Part shown: positions 50,096 to 59,048 of the stretch, piece by piece
Layout: the number at the start of each line of letters is the position of its first letter
Numbering within the stretch: the first letter of the stretch is position 1
Origin: Verminephrobacter eiseniae EF01-2
GTDB lineage: Bacteria; Pseudomonadota; Gammaproteobacteria; Burkholderiales; Burkholderiaceae_C
Direction: 5' to 3'
NCBI RefSeq assembly: GCF_000015565.1
Contig: NC_008786.1
Coordinates: 1,178,001 to 1,242,000 of the forward strand
Length of the DNA: 64,000 nucleotides
Notes under the pieces: generated by a model
What the model was told of the DNA's origin: nothing
What the model saw: only the letters and a program-made list of their open reading frames with translations
The model's database searches: none
Made by a program: the position numbers and the translations under genes

Positions 50096-50609
50096 GGGAG
50101 CCTCTTGAATGGTTGGTTGAAAGCGCATCGGCAATCTCTGGTGGGCCCATCTGCGGTGTGGCGAGAGTTGCGCGTTGCCTCGGCCATGAACTATCCGCGC
50201 CTGGAGTCTGGTGGTATCAGCCTCGACCGCGATGGCTTCGTTGAGTGCATAGGCATGGTGCGAGGGAGTAATGTGTGCCAGAAAATGGGGCGTTGTCTTG
50301 ATAATATGGGCAGTTGAGCAAATTTTGTGCCACAAATGCAAAGATCAGTTCATGCTTCTCGCAGAGAGCCTGGGCAACTGCCATCGTCTACGGCAGTGCG
50401 AACATTTCGTTGCACGCTTTTTACAGTTTTCCCAATGAAAATGGCGGATTCTGTGGTTTCGTCTCACGATAATAAATTATCATTTCTTTATATGCAGGTA
50501 TGATTCATGAATGCAGATTACCTCAAATTAAAGCAATGCCCGCAACACCAAATTTCAGATTCAAATCACACATCATAATATCATCCCCGCCAGCATGGGA
50601 TATGGATAG
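50096..50609. other. AT-richer intergenic region upstream of the OPT transporter gene
   Basis: Base composition drops sharply from about 50390 to 50600 (for example ATAATAAATTATCATTTCTTTATATG at 50469-50494). No gene is seen. It contains the promoter of the transporter gene and/or imported DNA adjoining the following broken genes. Confidence 0.5.
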
Positions 50610-50697
50610 ATGAACACACACATCGAATCCCGACATCATCGAGCGTCTCAAGCGTGCCGAAGGTCACCTCAAGGGCATCATTGCGATGCTTGAGCAT
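50610..50697 (+). pseudogene. CsoR/RcnR-family metal-sensing repressor, N-terminal fragment
   Basis: After a short MNTH start and a one-base frameshift the frame reads NPDIIERLKRAEGHLKGIIAMLE, the first helix of CsoR/RcnR/FrmR repressors. It then runs directly into RcnA-like sequence, so the rest of the repressor has been deleted. Confidence 0.65.
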
Positions 50698-51085
50698 GAA
50701 TTGGCACATGCCAAGGACATCCGGCGGTGTTTTGGCGACGGCAAGGCAAGCAATCGCCAGATCGTGCTCTTTGGCATCACCAGTGGATTGATTCCCTGCC
50801 CCGTAGTGATCACTGTGTTGCTACCGTACCTGCAACTCAAGCAAGTCGCGCCAGGGGGAACATTGGTGCTTGCTTCAGCATCGGTCTGGCGCTGACGATG
50901 GTATTGTCTGGTGTTGTCGTTGCCATCAGCGTTCGCCATGCTTTCAGGCGCTGGTCAGGTTTTGGTGAATTTGCGCGTAAGCTGCCCTATTCTCAAGCGC
51001 CCTGATCGTGTTGTTTGGACTATACAGCTATCACGGCTGGATGGCGCCATCGATTGAGCGACAAATCGCCCGCGTTTGCTGGTAG
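50698..51085 (+). pseudogene. RcnA-like nickel/cobalt efflux protein, frameshifted C-terminal half
   Basis: Three frames carry successive parts of an RcnA-type exporter: HAKDIRRCFGDGKASNRQIVLFG then GLIPCPVVITVLLPYLQLKQ (to 50895); CFSIGLALTMVLSGVVVAISVRHAFRRWSGFGEFARK (to 51005); ALIVLFGLYSYHGWM to a stop at 51085. The motif GLIPCPxxITVLL is typical of the second half of RcnA. The N-terminal membrane half and the His-rich loop are gone. It is fused to the repressor fragment, so a single deletion joined rcnR- and rcnA-like genes. Confidence 0.7.
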
Positions 51086-51273
51086 TCGTGATATCCAGCT
51101 ACCGATGGGACGGACGCCCGTTCCTGATGAACAGCGGCGGCTCGCATCACTTCGGGCTTGCATATGTTGTAAACGATGTCCAAAGCCGCTTGAAACAGTT
51201 GCCGTGTGGCCGAATCGATATTTCCGGCAGTTCAAGATGCCGGTCATTTCGTGGCATGACCCAAGGACGATAC

Positions 51274-51676
51274 ATGCTGTCTCTGCTTCCTTATATGCAA
51301 GGTCTGACGCTGGAGATCGGGTTGATTATCGCCGTCGCTCCAAAGGACGCATTCGTCATTCGGCAAAGTCTGGTCGGGCAGCACCCTGGCGTCGTGCTGG
51401 CGATTTGCGTCGTGTCGGACGTGATCTTGATCATGGCGGGAATTCCTGATTGGCGCTGTGGGTGGCACGAAACTGCTGGCCGAGCGCATTTCGTTTGCAC
51501 TCGGTGCCGCATCGGCTTCGTTGATATGGTTCGCCGCCCTGATCGGTGGATGCCGAATGGTCGCGCCATTGTTTCAGCGGGCAAGCATGTGGCGTGCTCT
51601 GGATGCCGTTATCGCTGCGATCATGTTCGTGATGGCAGCTACGACCATCCGGTCAGTTTTCCCGGCAGCCGCATAG
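51274..51676 (+). pseudogene. LysE/ArgO-family exporter remnant
   Basis: From 51274 the frame reads GLTLEIGLIIAVAPKDAFVIRQSL then VVLAICVVSDVILIMAGI, the first helices of an ArgO/LysE exporter. After about 51445 similarity resumes in another frame (51458-51676) with FALGAASASLIWFAALIGGCRM and ALDAVIAAIMFVMAATTIRS, its last helices. The middle of the protein is deleted. Bases 51086-51273 before it and 51677-51794 after it hold nothing recognisable. Confidence 0.7.
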
Positions 51677-51794
51677 TCGGCGCTTTTGATGTGGTGGGTA
51701 ATCAGTGCAGGTATTGGTGGATCGGAAACTGCCTGCACTGGTTTTTCGGATATCGGAATATGCCTGCCCTGCGGAAAAATAGTATTTCAGCAAA

Positions 51795-53114
51795 CTATCG
51801 CTCCAGCCCGGCGCGATGCTTGTGCCACTTCAGCGCCGAAACCACGGCGATACGGCGAATCGGATCAGGAGGCAGCCAATTGGGCCGCTGCAAGCCGAGT
51901 GCATCGCTCAGTTCGGGGGAGTGGTGGCCGGCCGCCATTTCTCCGAGCAGTTTGCCGAACATCGTGCCTTTGAGCACGCCTGCGCCGTTGCAGCCGAGCG
52001 AGACGTAAAGGCCGTTTCTGACCTCGCCGAAATAAAGGGCGCCGTTGCGTGTCAATGCGGTGGCCCCGCCCCAAACATACTCGAACGCATGCGCGGCCAT
52101 GCCCGGATAGCGGCGCCGGTAGCAGTCTTGCAGCATGTCCCGCACTCTGGCCAGGGGTAGCTCTGCCTGGTAGGAATATGCGCTGCGGACCATCAGTCGC
52201 CCGTCCCGGGTTTTGCGCAGCGTGGTCCCGAGCCGGTTGGCGGGGATCAGCCCCCACTCGCTGTCCGGGCCTTGCTTGGCGCGCTCGCGCTCGGCAAGCA
52301 CCGGCGTCAGCGCCGCGTAGGTGTAGATCGTGAAGATGCGGTCGCGCGCCAAGCCCAGCCGGGTGGCAAAGCCGTTGTTGGCCACGATGACGCGGCCCGC
52401 CCGCAGCGTGGTGCTGGCGGTTTGCACCTGAAAGGGGCCTGACCCTCGAAGTCCCGTCACCGGCTCGCCTTCCCAGAGGTGCACGTTGGCCGGAAGGCTG
52501 TCCGCCAGCCCGCGGCTCAATGCGGCCGGTTGCACGAACACGCTGTGGGCCGAGTGGTAACCGTAGCGGTAGTAAGCCGTTCCGAAGGCGTCGTGCAATG
52601 CGTCGGCATCCAGTTCGCGGTAGCCGACGCCCCACTGCCGATACTGTGCCAGCGTGGTGCGCAGGCTGCGCTCGCCATCCTTGGTGGCCGCCGCATGGAA
52701 TTTTCCGGCCGGGCTCCAGTCGCATTCGATGGCCTGTTGCGTGACGATGCCGTGCAGCCACTGCAAGCCCATGTCATACAGCCGGATCTGCTTGCGCGCC
52801 ACTGCGGCGGGGCTGCCGTGGCCTGCCATGCCGGTGTTGTGCGGCAAGCTGATCAGAAAGCCGGAATTGCGGCCCGATGCGCCGTCGCCGATGGTTGTCG
52901 CGTCGACCACCAGCACGCTGGCCTGGGGTTGCAGTTGTGCGATTCTGCGGGCTGCCGCCAAGCCGGTGAAGCCGGCGCCGATCACGATCGCGTCGAAATC
53001 CCGCGCGCTCGGGGCGGTGGTGTGTGCCAAGCGTGGCGCCAGCATCAGGTTCCACCCTGAGCCGGCCCGATAGCCGGGGTGGCTGCGCCTGATTTTGTCG
53101 GGTTGATCGTTCAT
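51795..53114 (-). CDS. FAD-dependent amine/amino-acid oxidase (DAO family)
   Basis: A 439-residue flavoprotein with the FAD motif AIVIGAGFTGLAAARRIAQLQ, GRNSGFLISLPH (substrate-side loop), VIVANNGFATRLG and the late YVSLGCNGAGVLKGTMFG. The layout resembles PuuB/OrdL-type oxidases acting on secondary amines or D-amino acids. Substrate unknown. It starts 14 bp after the ABC ATPase gene, so the imported compound is probably its substrate. The ATG at 53114 gives a 35-residue polar leader before the Rossmann fold. Confidence 0.87.
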   Translation of the reverse strand: MNDQPDKIRRSHPGYRAGSGWNLMLAPRLAHTTAPSARDFDAIVIGAGFTGLAAARRIAQLQPQASVLVVDATTIGDGASGRNSGFLISLPHNTGMAGHGSPAAVARKQIRLYDMGLQWLHGIVTQQAIECDWSPAGKFHAAATKDGERSLRTTLAQYRQWGVGYRELDADALHDAFGTAYYRYGYHSAHSVFVQPAALSRGLADSLPANVHLWEGEPVTGLRGSGPFQVQTASTTLRAGRVIVANNGFATRLGLARDRIFTIYTYAALTPVLAERERAKQGPDSEWGLIPANRLGTTLRKTRDGRLMVRSAYSYQAELPLARVRDMLQDCYRRRYPGMAAHAFEYVWGGATALTRNGALYFGEVRNGLYVSLGCNGAGVLKGTMFGKLLGEMAAGHHSPELSDALGLQRPNWLPPDPIRRIAVVSALKWHKHRAGLER

Positions 53115-53128
53115 CGCGGCACCGGCGC

Positions 53129-53905
53129 TCAGGCGGCCCGGCTCTCCAGGCTGCGCATGACTTCGGCCTGCACCTGGTTCCAGATCTGCGACTTCAGCGC
53201 GTTGTAGCGCGCCGAGAGCTGAATGTCCGCCGTGCGCGGCTGTGGCAGGTCGTTGCGGATGTCGCAAGCCACGCGGCCGGGGCGGGCGCTCATGATCAGC
53301 ATTCTGGTGGACAGCAACAGGGCCTCGTCGATCGAATGCGTGATGAAGACGATGGTCTTGCCGCTGTGGGCGTAGATTTGCAGCAGCTCTTGTTGCAGCA
53401 CTTGGCGCGTCATCGCATCCAGCGCAGCGAACGGCTCGTCGAGCAAGATCACGTCGGGGTCGTTGGCCAGCACGCGCGCGATCGAGACCCGCTGGCGCAT
53501 GCCGCCGGACAGCGCCTTCGGATAGTGGTGCTCAAAGCCCTCCAGCCCGACCATTGCGATGAAGTGCTGCGCCGTCTGGCGCCGCTCGGCGCGCGCGACG
53601 CCCTTCATCTTCAGCCCGAAGCAGACGTTGTCCAGCACGCTCAGCCACGGAAACAGCGCGTATTGCTGAAAGACCATGCCGCAATGCGCGGTGACGCCCT
53701 GGACTTGCCGGCCATTGACGAGCACGCGGCCGGACGAAGGCGCATCGAAACCCGCGATGAGGTTGAGCAAGGTGGATTTGCCACAGCCCGATGCGCCCAG
53801 CAGCACCACGAATTCGCCCGGCGCAACCTGCATGTCGATGCGATCGAGGGCCTGGAACAGGCCATAGCGCTTGGCGACCGCTTCGAGCGCGATCATTGCG
53901 TTCAT
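53129..53905 (-). CDS. NitT/TauT-type ABC transporter ATP-binding protein
   Basis: A 258-residue ATPase. Walker A GASGCGKST (37-45), Q-loop FQQYALFPWLSV, signature LSGGMRQRVSIARVL, Walker B VILLDEPFAALD and H-loop THSIDEAL are all present. Resembles SsuB/TauB/ThiZ importers. It overlaps the permease gene by four bases. Confidence 0.92.
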   Translation of the reverse strand: MNAMIALEAVAKRYGLFQALDRIDMQVAPGEFVVLLGASGCGKSTLLNLIAGFDAPSSGRVLVNGRQVQGVTAHCGMVFQQYALFPWLSVLDNVCFGLKMKGVARAERRQTAQHFIAMVGLEGFEHHYPKALSGGMRQRVSIARVLANDPDVILLDEPFAALDAMTRQVLQQELLQIYAHSGKTIVFITHSIDEALLLSTRMLIMSARPGRVACDIRNDLPQPRTADIQLSARYNALKSQIWNQVQAEVMRSLESRAA

Positions 53906-54669
53906 GGCTGCCACCTCAGCAGCTTGCGCCCGATGGCGCGAAACACCACATCGGTGAGCAGCACGGTCAGGCTGATCATGACCATGCCCAGGACCACGAC
54001 CTCGGTCTGAAAGAACTCTTTGCCGTTCATGATCAGAAAGCCAAGCCCTTCGCGCGCCGCGACCAGTTCTGCGGAGATGACGCAGGTCCAGGCCAGGCCC
54101 AAAATGATCTTCAGCCCGCTCAGAATCTGCGGCAGGCTGCCCGGCAGAACCACTTCGCGCATCACCTGCCAGCGGCTGGCGCCCAGGTTTTGTGCTGCGC
54201 GAATGAGCACAGGGTCGACATTGCGCGTGGCTTCGATGACGTAGACCAATGCCGGCGCAAAGCAGCCCATGAAGACGATGCTGTACTTTTGCGTTTCGGT
54301 GATGCCGAACCACAGCAGCGACAGCGGGATCCAGCTCATCGAAGGCAGGGGCCGGAGCAAGGAAAGAATGGGATCGAAGGCTGCGCGCGCATAGCGCGAC
54401 ATGCCCAGAAAGATGCCCAGCGGAATCGCGACCACCGTGGCGGCCAGGAATCCGGTCATCACGCGCCGGGCCGAGGCAAGCACATGCCCGGGCAACGCGC
54501 CATCGCTTGCCATGGCCAGGCCGCGCGCCCATACGGCGCTCGGCGGCGGCAAAAAGACCGGATCGACCAGGCCGCTGCGGCATGTGCCCTCCCACAGCGC
54601 CAGGAAGGCCAGCACGGCGACGCAGGCCGTGGCCAGCAGCGCATGCCGGGGTGTTGGATCGGGGTTCAT
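53902..54669 (-). CDS. NitT/TauT-type ABC transporter permease
   Basis: A 255-residue inner-membrane protein with about six helices. The EAA-type ATPase-contact loop reads AAQNLGASRWQVMREVVLPGSLPQILSGLK. The first helix follows the start (LLATACVAVLAFLALWEGTC). It overlaps both neighbours by four bases (ATGA at each junction), so subunits are made in fixed proportion. Confidence 0.92.
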   Translation of the reverse strand: MNPDPTPRHALLATACVAVLAFLALWEGTCRSGLVDPVFLPPPSAVWARGLAMASDGALPGHVLASARRVMTGFLAATVVAIPLGIFLGMSRYARAAFDPILSLLRPLPSMSWIPLSLLWFGITETQKYSIVFMGCFAPALVYVIEATRNVDPVLIRAAQNLGASRWQVMREVVLPGSLPQILSGLKIILGLAWTCVISAELVAAREGLGFLIMNGKEFFQTEVVVLGMVMISLTVLLTDVVFRAIGRKLLRWQP

Positions 54670-55682
54670 GCCAAGTGCGAGGCATCGATCCATTGGCCAA
54701 CGACCGGGGCCTTGTCGATCTGTTTGTGCGCCACCAGCATGTCGGCCAAACCCTGCAGTCCATCGACATAGGTGCCTGGCACCTTGAGCAGGTTCCGCTG
54801 CTGTTCGCTGCCGTACCACTGCGCCCCCAAGATGGCCTCCACCTGGTCTGCCAGCGACAGGCCGGTCAGCGCGAGCAACTGCCGGGCGGCTTCCTGCGGG
54901 CGGTCGCGCAGCATCGCGATGGCACTGAAATAGCCCTTGAGAAAGCCGCGCACGGCCAGCGGATTCTTGTCGGCAAACGCCTGGCGCACCACCAGAACAT
55001 CCGGGCCCGGGGTGACCTTGTGGCTCTTGAACAGCGAGAACGCCGTGTCATCGGCGAGCAGCTTGATGCCCGGCAGCGCGCGAATCCGGTGAAATTGCGG
55101 CGTCCATGCCGCCGCCGCATCGATCTGGCCGGCCGCCATCGCCGCAGGCAACTCCGGGGCCGGCACATTCAGCACCGTCACATCGGCAGGCCCCAGGCCC
55201 GCGCCAGCCAGCAGGTCGAGCACCAGCAGGTGCGCGCTGGAGGCGAAGGTCACGCCGATTTTCTTGCCCCTCAGGTGCTCGATGGCGCTGACATCGGAGC
55301 GGACAAACAAGCCCTCGACGCGGCCGAAGTCCTCCGGCACGGCGATGATGGCAAAGTGCCTGGAACCGCGCGCCATCAGCGCCAGTGCCGAGACGATGCC
55401 GGTGCAGGCGATGTCGATCCCACCGGACAGGACGGCGCTCATGCGCGCCGAGGAGGTGCCGAAGGATTGCCATCGCAGATCGATCGACGCCGCCGGGAGC
55501 GTGCCGCTTTTCAGCGCCAGATAAGCCGGATAGTGGCCCAGCCAGGCCGAGCCGCCATAGTGGATGGTGGTTTGCGCGGCCAGCCCCTGGGCCATGCCGA
55601 TGACGGGATGGGCGATGGCCGCAGTGGCGGCGCAGGCGCGCAGGAAATGACGGCGCGAGCGATGACGATGCAAGTGGTGCAT
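54666..55682 (-). CDS. NitT/TauT-type ABC transporter substrate-binding protein
   Basis: A 338-residue periplasmic receptor. The N-terminus carries a twin-arginine-like signal (RSRRHFLRACAATAAIAHPV). The mature part has the SsuA/THI5-like IHYGGSAWLGHYPAYLALKSG, a central KKIGVTFASSAHLLVLDLL and AMAAGQIDAAAAWTP. Ligand unknown; sulfonates, pyrimidines and related compounds are typical of the family. GGAGG lies six bases before the ATG at 55682. First gene of a four-gene operon ending in the FAD oxidase. Confidence 0.9.
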   Translation of the reverse strand: MHHLHRHRSRRHFLRACAATAAIAHPVIGMAQGLAAQTTIHYGGSAWLGHYPAYLALKSGTLPAASIDLRWQSFGTSSARMSAVLSGGIDIACTGIVSALALMARGSRHFAIIAVPEDFGRVEGLFVRSDVSAIEHLRGKKIGVTFASSAHLLVLDLLAGAGLGPADVTVLNVPAPELPAAMAAGQIDAAAAWTPQFHRIRALPGIKLLADDTAFSLFKSHKVTPGPDVLVVRQAFADKNPLAVRGFLKGYFSAIAMLRDRPQEAARQLLALTGLSLADQVEAILGAQWYGSEQQRNLLKVPGTYVDGLQGLADMLVAHKQIDKAPVVGQWIDASHLA

Positions 55683-55966
55683 GGGAACCTCCGGGTGGTG
55701 GGCGCGGCGTAACGACCCGCAGCGCATTCAACGCAACGCAATGCGAGCGCCAAGCCATCGGATCAGCGTTTCGAAACTCGTCGAAGACCTCGTTTTCCAA
55801 TGCGCCACGGCTGGCCTGCAACCCTTCTAACCCTTCTTGTCTGGGGTTCTTCGGATTCTCTGTTGGCCGCCGGTCTTCGGAAATCAACGTAAGGGAAATC
55901 GATGCTCATCATCAAGAAAATCACTTTCGGCGGAACAGACCCCGTCGAGGGCTGCAATCAGGGGCT

Positions 55967-55993
55967 TCAAGTTTGTCCGGCGCGGGCCGATAA
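55967..55993 (+). promoter_or_regulatory. Sigma-28 (FliA) promoter for fliS-fliT
   Basis: TCAAGTTT, an exact 11-base spacer, then GCCGATAA. The -10 element is a perfect match to the FliA consensus and the -35 differs in one base from TAAAGTTT. It is 30 bp before the fliS ATG. The rest of the 55683-56023 gap shows nothing else except the start region of the divergent ABC operon. Confidence 0.88.
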
Positions 55994-56023
55994 CCTGAGG
56001 CAACCATCGCAAGGATCGCCAGC

Positions 56024-56464
56024 ATGTTCAGCGCCTACAGCCCCCGTGCCGCCAACGCTTATCAGCGCATCGATGTGGAGACCAGCATGTACGCGCTGGA
56101 CCAGCACCAACTGGTCAGTCTGCTGTATGGCGGGGTCTTGCATTCGATTGCCACGGCGCGCGGCGCCTTGGCGCGCGGCGATGTGTTGGGCAAGGTCAAT
56201 GGCATTGCCAAGGCGATCCGGATTTTGCAAGAGGGCCTGGGCATTTCGCTGGACCGGGCCGGCGGCGGCGAACTGGCCAACAACCTGGGGGCGCTGTACG
56301 ACTACTGCGTGCGCCGCCTGACGCTGGCCAATGCCCGCAATGACGATGCGATGCTGCAGGAGGTCATGCTGCTGATCAGGCCGGTGGCCCAGGGCTGGGA
56401 TGGCATCAGGAACACGCGCGCCGACGCCCCGGCCGCAGCCCAATCCATGTTGGCAGGAGTTTGA
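56024..56464 (+). CDS. fliS: Flagellin export chaperone FliS
   Basis: Cytoplasmic chaperone that keeps flagellin unfolded for export. The 146-residue all-helical protein shows YQRIDVETSMYALDQHQLVSLLYGGVLHSIATARGAL and later LGALYDYCVRRLTLANARND, which are characteristic of FliS (the usual DPHxLIxMLYDGAL motif here as DQHQLVSLLYGGVL). A fliD gene is not immediately upstream; instead a class III promoter drives fliS-fliT. fliT begins three bases after the stop. Confidence 0.93.
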   Translation: MFSAYSPRAANAYQRIDVETSMYALDQHQLVSLLYGGVLHSIATARGALARGDVLGKVNGIAKAIRILQEGLGISLDRAGGGELANNLGALYDYCVRRLTLANARNDDAMLQEVMLLIRPVAQGWDGIRNTRADAPAAAQSMLAGV

Positions 56465-56467
56465 GCC

Positions 56468-56764
56468 ATGTCGCAGTTGATGGACTATTACAAGGCGATC
56501 GAAGACAGCAGCGCCGGCATGCTCGATGCGGCCAGGCGCGAGGATTGGGATGCGGTGCTGCGCTACGAAAGTGCCTGCGCCGTGCTGATCGGGCAGTTGC
56601 GCTTTCAAGCGCAACTGCAGCCATTGCGGCCCGAGCAGCGCCGGGAGAAGTCGCGCATCATGCAGCGCATCTTGCGCAACGACGCCCGGATCCGTTGCCT
56701 GGCCGAGCCTTGGCTGGCCCGGTGCGAGCAGTTGCTGGCCGACCGGTTGCCGACGCTGCACTGA
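56468..56764 (+). CDS. fliT: FliT-like flagellar export chaperone
   Basis: A 98-residue helical protein with an N-terminal YYKAIEDSSAGMLDAARREDWDAVLRYESAC and a second amphipathic helix region MQRILRNDARIRCLAEPWLARCEQLL. FliT proteins bind the cap protein FliD and, in enterics, FlhDC. Sequence conservation is weak, so the call rests largely on position right after fliS. AGGAGTTTGAGCC precedes the ATG. Confidence 0.8.
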   Translation: MSQLMDYYKAIEDSSAGMLDAARREDWDAVLRYESACAVLIGQLRFQAQLQPLRPEQRREKSRIMQRILRNDARIRCLAEPWLARCEQLLADRLPTLH

Positions 56765-56821
56765 AAGCGACGGGCGGCTGGCGCCCGGATTCAGGCGCGC
56801 GCCGGGCCGCAAACCACATCG

Positions 56822-57145
56822 TCAGACCTGCATGTTCATGATGTCGGTGTAGGCCTGCACCATCCGGTTGCGCACATTCAAGGCGGCCTGAAAGCCGATC
56901 TGGGCTTTCTGGATGGCGACCATGGTTTCTTCCAGACTGACGGCGGGGTCTTCCAACTGCACTTGTTTTTGCAGATCGGCCGAGCGGCTTTGCGCCGCGC
57001 TGACCGATTGCAGTGCGGTTTTGAAGGCGCCGGGAAATCCCGCTTCCTGGCCCACGGCCTGGCTTGCATCTTGTGGCGCGGCGGCGCGGCGCGCCAGGCC
57101 GGCGCTCGTCAGCGGGGTGGCAAGGCTCGGGGGGCGAAGGTCCAT
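56822..57145 (-). CDS. fliE: Flagellar hook-basal body complex protein FliE
   Basis: A 107-residue protein linking the MS ring to the rod. The conserved C-terminus reads LEETMVAIQKAQIGFQAALNVRNRMVQAYTDIMNMQV, which is diagnostic. The N-terminal half is Ala/Gln-rich. It is transcribed divergently from fliF, with about 190 bp between the starts, as in E. coli. Confidence 0.94.
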   Translation of the reverse strand: MDLRPPSLATPLTSAGLARRAAAPQDASQAVGQEAGFPGAFKTALQSVSAAQSRSADLQKQVQLEDPAVSLEETMVAIQKAQIGFQAALNVRNRMVQAYTDIMNMQV

Positions 57146-57334
57146 GGCGGTATCCCCGTGGGCAGTGGCGATATCAATGGCGATATGACGGCATATCCTG
57201 GCGCGCGCCACGGCGCCGGGTGTCGGGAATTGATGGCCATACGGGCGGTTTATCCGGCGAGCAGGGCGGCGGCGTAGCCAAACAATGGCCTCTACGCCCG
57301 GTCTGCTGCCGGGACTGTTGCATTGGAAAGCAAG

Positions 57335-59011
57335 ATGTCGGCTGTTGCAGAGCTCCCCCCCGATCCGCTCCCGCCGCCGCCGACGACGGGGCCGCTGTGG
57401 TGGCAGCGCCTGTCGGCGCTGAACCGGGCGCAGCGCATGCGGCTGGGTGCGGGCGTGGCGCTGCTGGTGCTGGCGGCTGTCGCGGCCCTGGTTCTGGGGC
57501 ACCAGCCGGACTATCGGGTGCTGTTTGGCAACCTGAGCGACAAGGATGGCGGCACCATCGTGGCCCAACTGTCGCAAATGAATGTGCCCTACCGGCTGGC
57601 CGAGGGCGGCGGCGCCATTTTGGTCCCTGCCGATCGGGTGCACGAGGTGCGGCTGCGCCTGGCAAGCCAGGGTCTGCCCAAGGGGTCGGTGGTCGGTTTC
57701 GAGCTGATGGAGTCGAGCAAATTCGGGGTGACGCAGTTTCAGGAGCGGCTGAACTTTCGGCGCGGCCTCGAGGGTGAGCTGACGCGCTCGATACAGGCGC
57801 TGTCGCCGGTGCAAAGCGCGCGCGTGCATCTGGCGCTGCCCGAGCAGAACGGGTTTTTCCGCGAGCAGCAAAAGCCTTCGGCCTCGGTGCTGGTGAGTCT
57901 GTATCCGGGCCGTTTTCTGGAGCGCGCCCAGTTGGCCGGCATCGTGCATCTGGTGGCGGCCAGCGTGCCCGAGATGGCGCCCTCGGCGGTCAGCGTGCTC
58001 GACGACACCGGCAAGCTGCTCTCGCGTTCGCCCGACGGCGCAGCGGACGCCGAGGTGAATGCGCAGCAACTGCTGCATGTGCAGCGCATCGAGCAGCAGT
58101 ACACCCGCCGCATCCTGGACATTCTGGAGCCGGTGGTCGGCCGCGACAACGTCAAGGCGCAGGTGACGGCCGATGTCGATTTCACGCAGACCGAGTCGAG
58201 CTCCGAGCAGTTTCGCCCGAACCAGCAGCCGGAATCGGGCGCGGTGCGCAGCCAGCAACTGCTGGAAAGCAGGAGCGGCGCCAACAAGCTGCCCACCGGC
58301 ATTCCGGGCGCGGTGAGCAATCAGCCGCCGGTGCCGTCCACGGCCCCCATCAATGGCCCCAACCCGGCGCCCAACGCAGGCGGCCAGCAAGGCCCGGACG
58401 AGCAGACCAACAAGCGTGAATCGACCACCAACTACGAGCTCGACCGGACGGTGCGCGTGGTGCGCGGCAGCACCGGGACCGTCAAGCGGCTCAGCGCTGC
58501 GGTGGTGGTCAACTACCAGTCGGTGCTGGACAAGGGCCGGGCCGTGAGCCGCGCGCTGACGCCCGAGCAGATCGGGCAGATGACGGCGCTGGTGCGCGAA
58601 AGCATTGGCTTCGACAGCGCGCGCGGCGATTCGGTGAACCTGATGAACACCCCGTTCCAACTGACGGTGACGCCGCCCGAGGCACTGGCCTGGTGGCAGC
58701 GGCCCGCGCTGATCGATCTGGCCAAGACCCTGGCCTGGCCCGTGGGTGCGCTGCTGTTCGCTGCGCTGGTGCTGCTGGGTCTGGTGTGGCCGGTGCTCAG
58801 GCCCCCCCGCGCCGTGGCGGGGCGCCAACTCGATGCGCTGGAGGCCGAGACCCCGGAGCGCCCGGCGTTGCCGGCACCGATCATCAGGAATGAGCCACTG
58901 CTGCCGACCCCCGAGCAGCTGCGTCTGCAAGAGGCGCGCGCGCTGGCCCGGGAGAATCCGGCGGCCGTGGCCAATATCCTGAAGACCTGGCTCAGCGGCG
59001 AGCCAGCCTGA
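57335..59011 (+). CDS. fliF: Flagellar MS-ring protein FliF
   Basis: Inner-membrane ring protein that houses the export gate. The 558-residue protein has TM1 (GAGVALLVLAAVAALVLG), YRVLFGNLSDKDGGTIVAQL, the ring-building domain LPKGSVVGFELMESSKFGVTQFQERLNFRRGLEGELTRSI, a disordered Pro/Gly/Gln-rich loop, TM2 (WPVGALLFAALVLLGLVWPVL), and a cytoplasmic tail for FliG. GGAAAG precedes the ATG at 57335; the frame is open to a TTG at 57323. It starts the fliFGHIJK operon. Confidence 0.96.
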   Translation: MSAVAELPPDPLPPPPTTGPLWWQRLSALNRAQRMRLGAGVALLVLAAVAALVLGHQPDYRVLFGNLSDKDGGTIVAQLSQMNVPYRLAEGGGAILVPADRVHEVRLRLASQGLPKGSVVGFELMESSKFGVTQFQERLNFRRGLEGELTRSIQALSPVQSARVHLALPEQNGFFREQQKPSASVLVSLYPGRFLERAQLAGIVHLVAASVPEMAPSAVSVLDDTGKLLSRSPDGAADAEVNAQQLLHVQRIEQQYTRRILDILEPVVGRDNVKAQVTADVDFTQTESSSEQFRPNQQPESGAVRSQQLLESRSGANKLPTGIPGAVSNQPPVPSTAPINGPNPAPNAGGQQGPDEQTNKRESTTNYELDRTVRVVRGSTGTVKRLSAAVVVNYQSVLDKGRAVSRALTPEQIGQMTALVRESIGFDSARGDSVNLMNTPFQLTVTPPEALAWWQRPALIDLAKTLAWPVGALLFAALVLLGLVWPVLRPPRAVAGRQLDALEAETPERPALPAPIIRNEPLLPTPEQLRLQEARALARENPAAVANILKTWLSGEPA

Positions 59012-59048
59012 CCCCCCGGCCCAGAGCAGCGCTTGCACGGACACGCCC

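Noticed and set aside
57313..57330. Possible sigma-54 promoter before fliF (TGCCGGG-N4-TTGCA)
   Set aside because: The -24 GG does not fall at the required distance from the -12 GC, and flagellar operons in this group are usually FlhDC-dependent.
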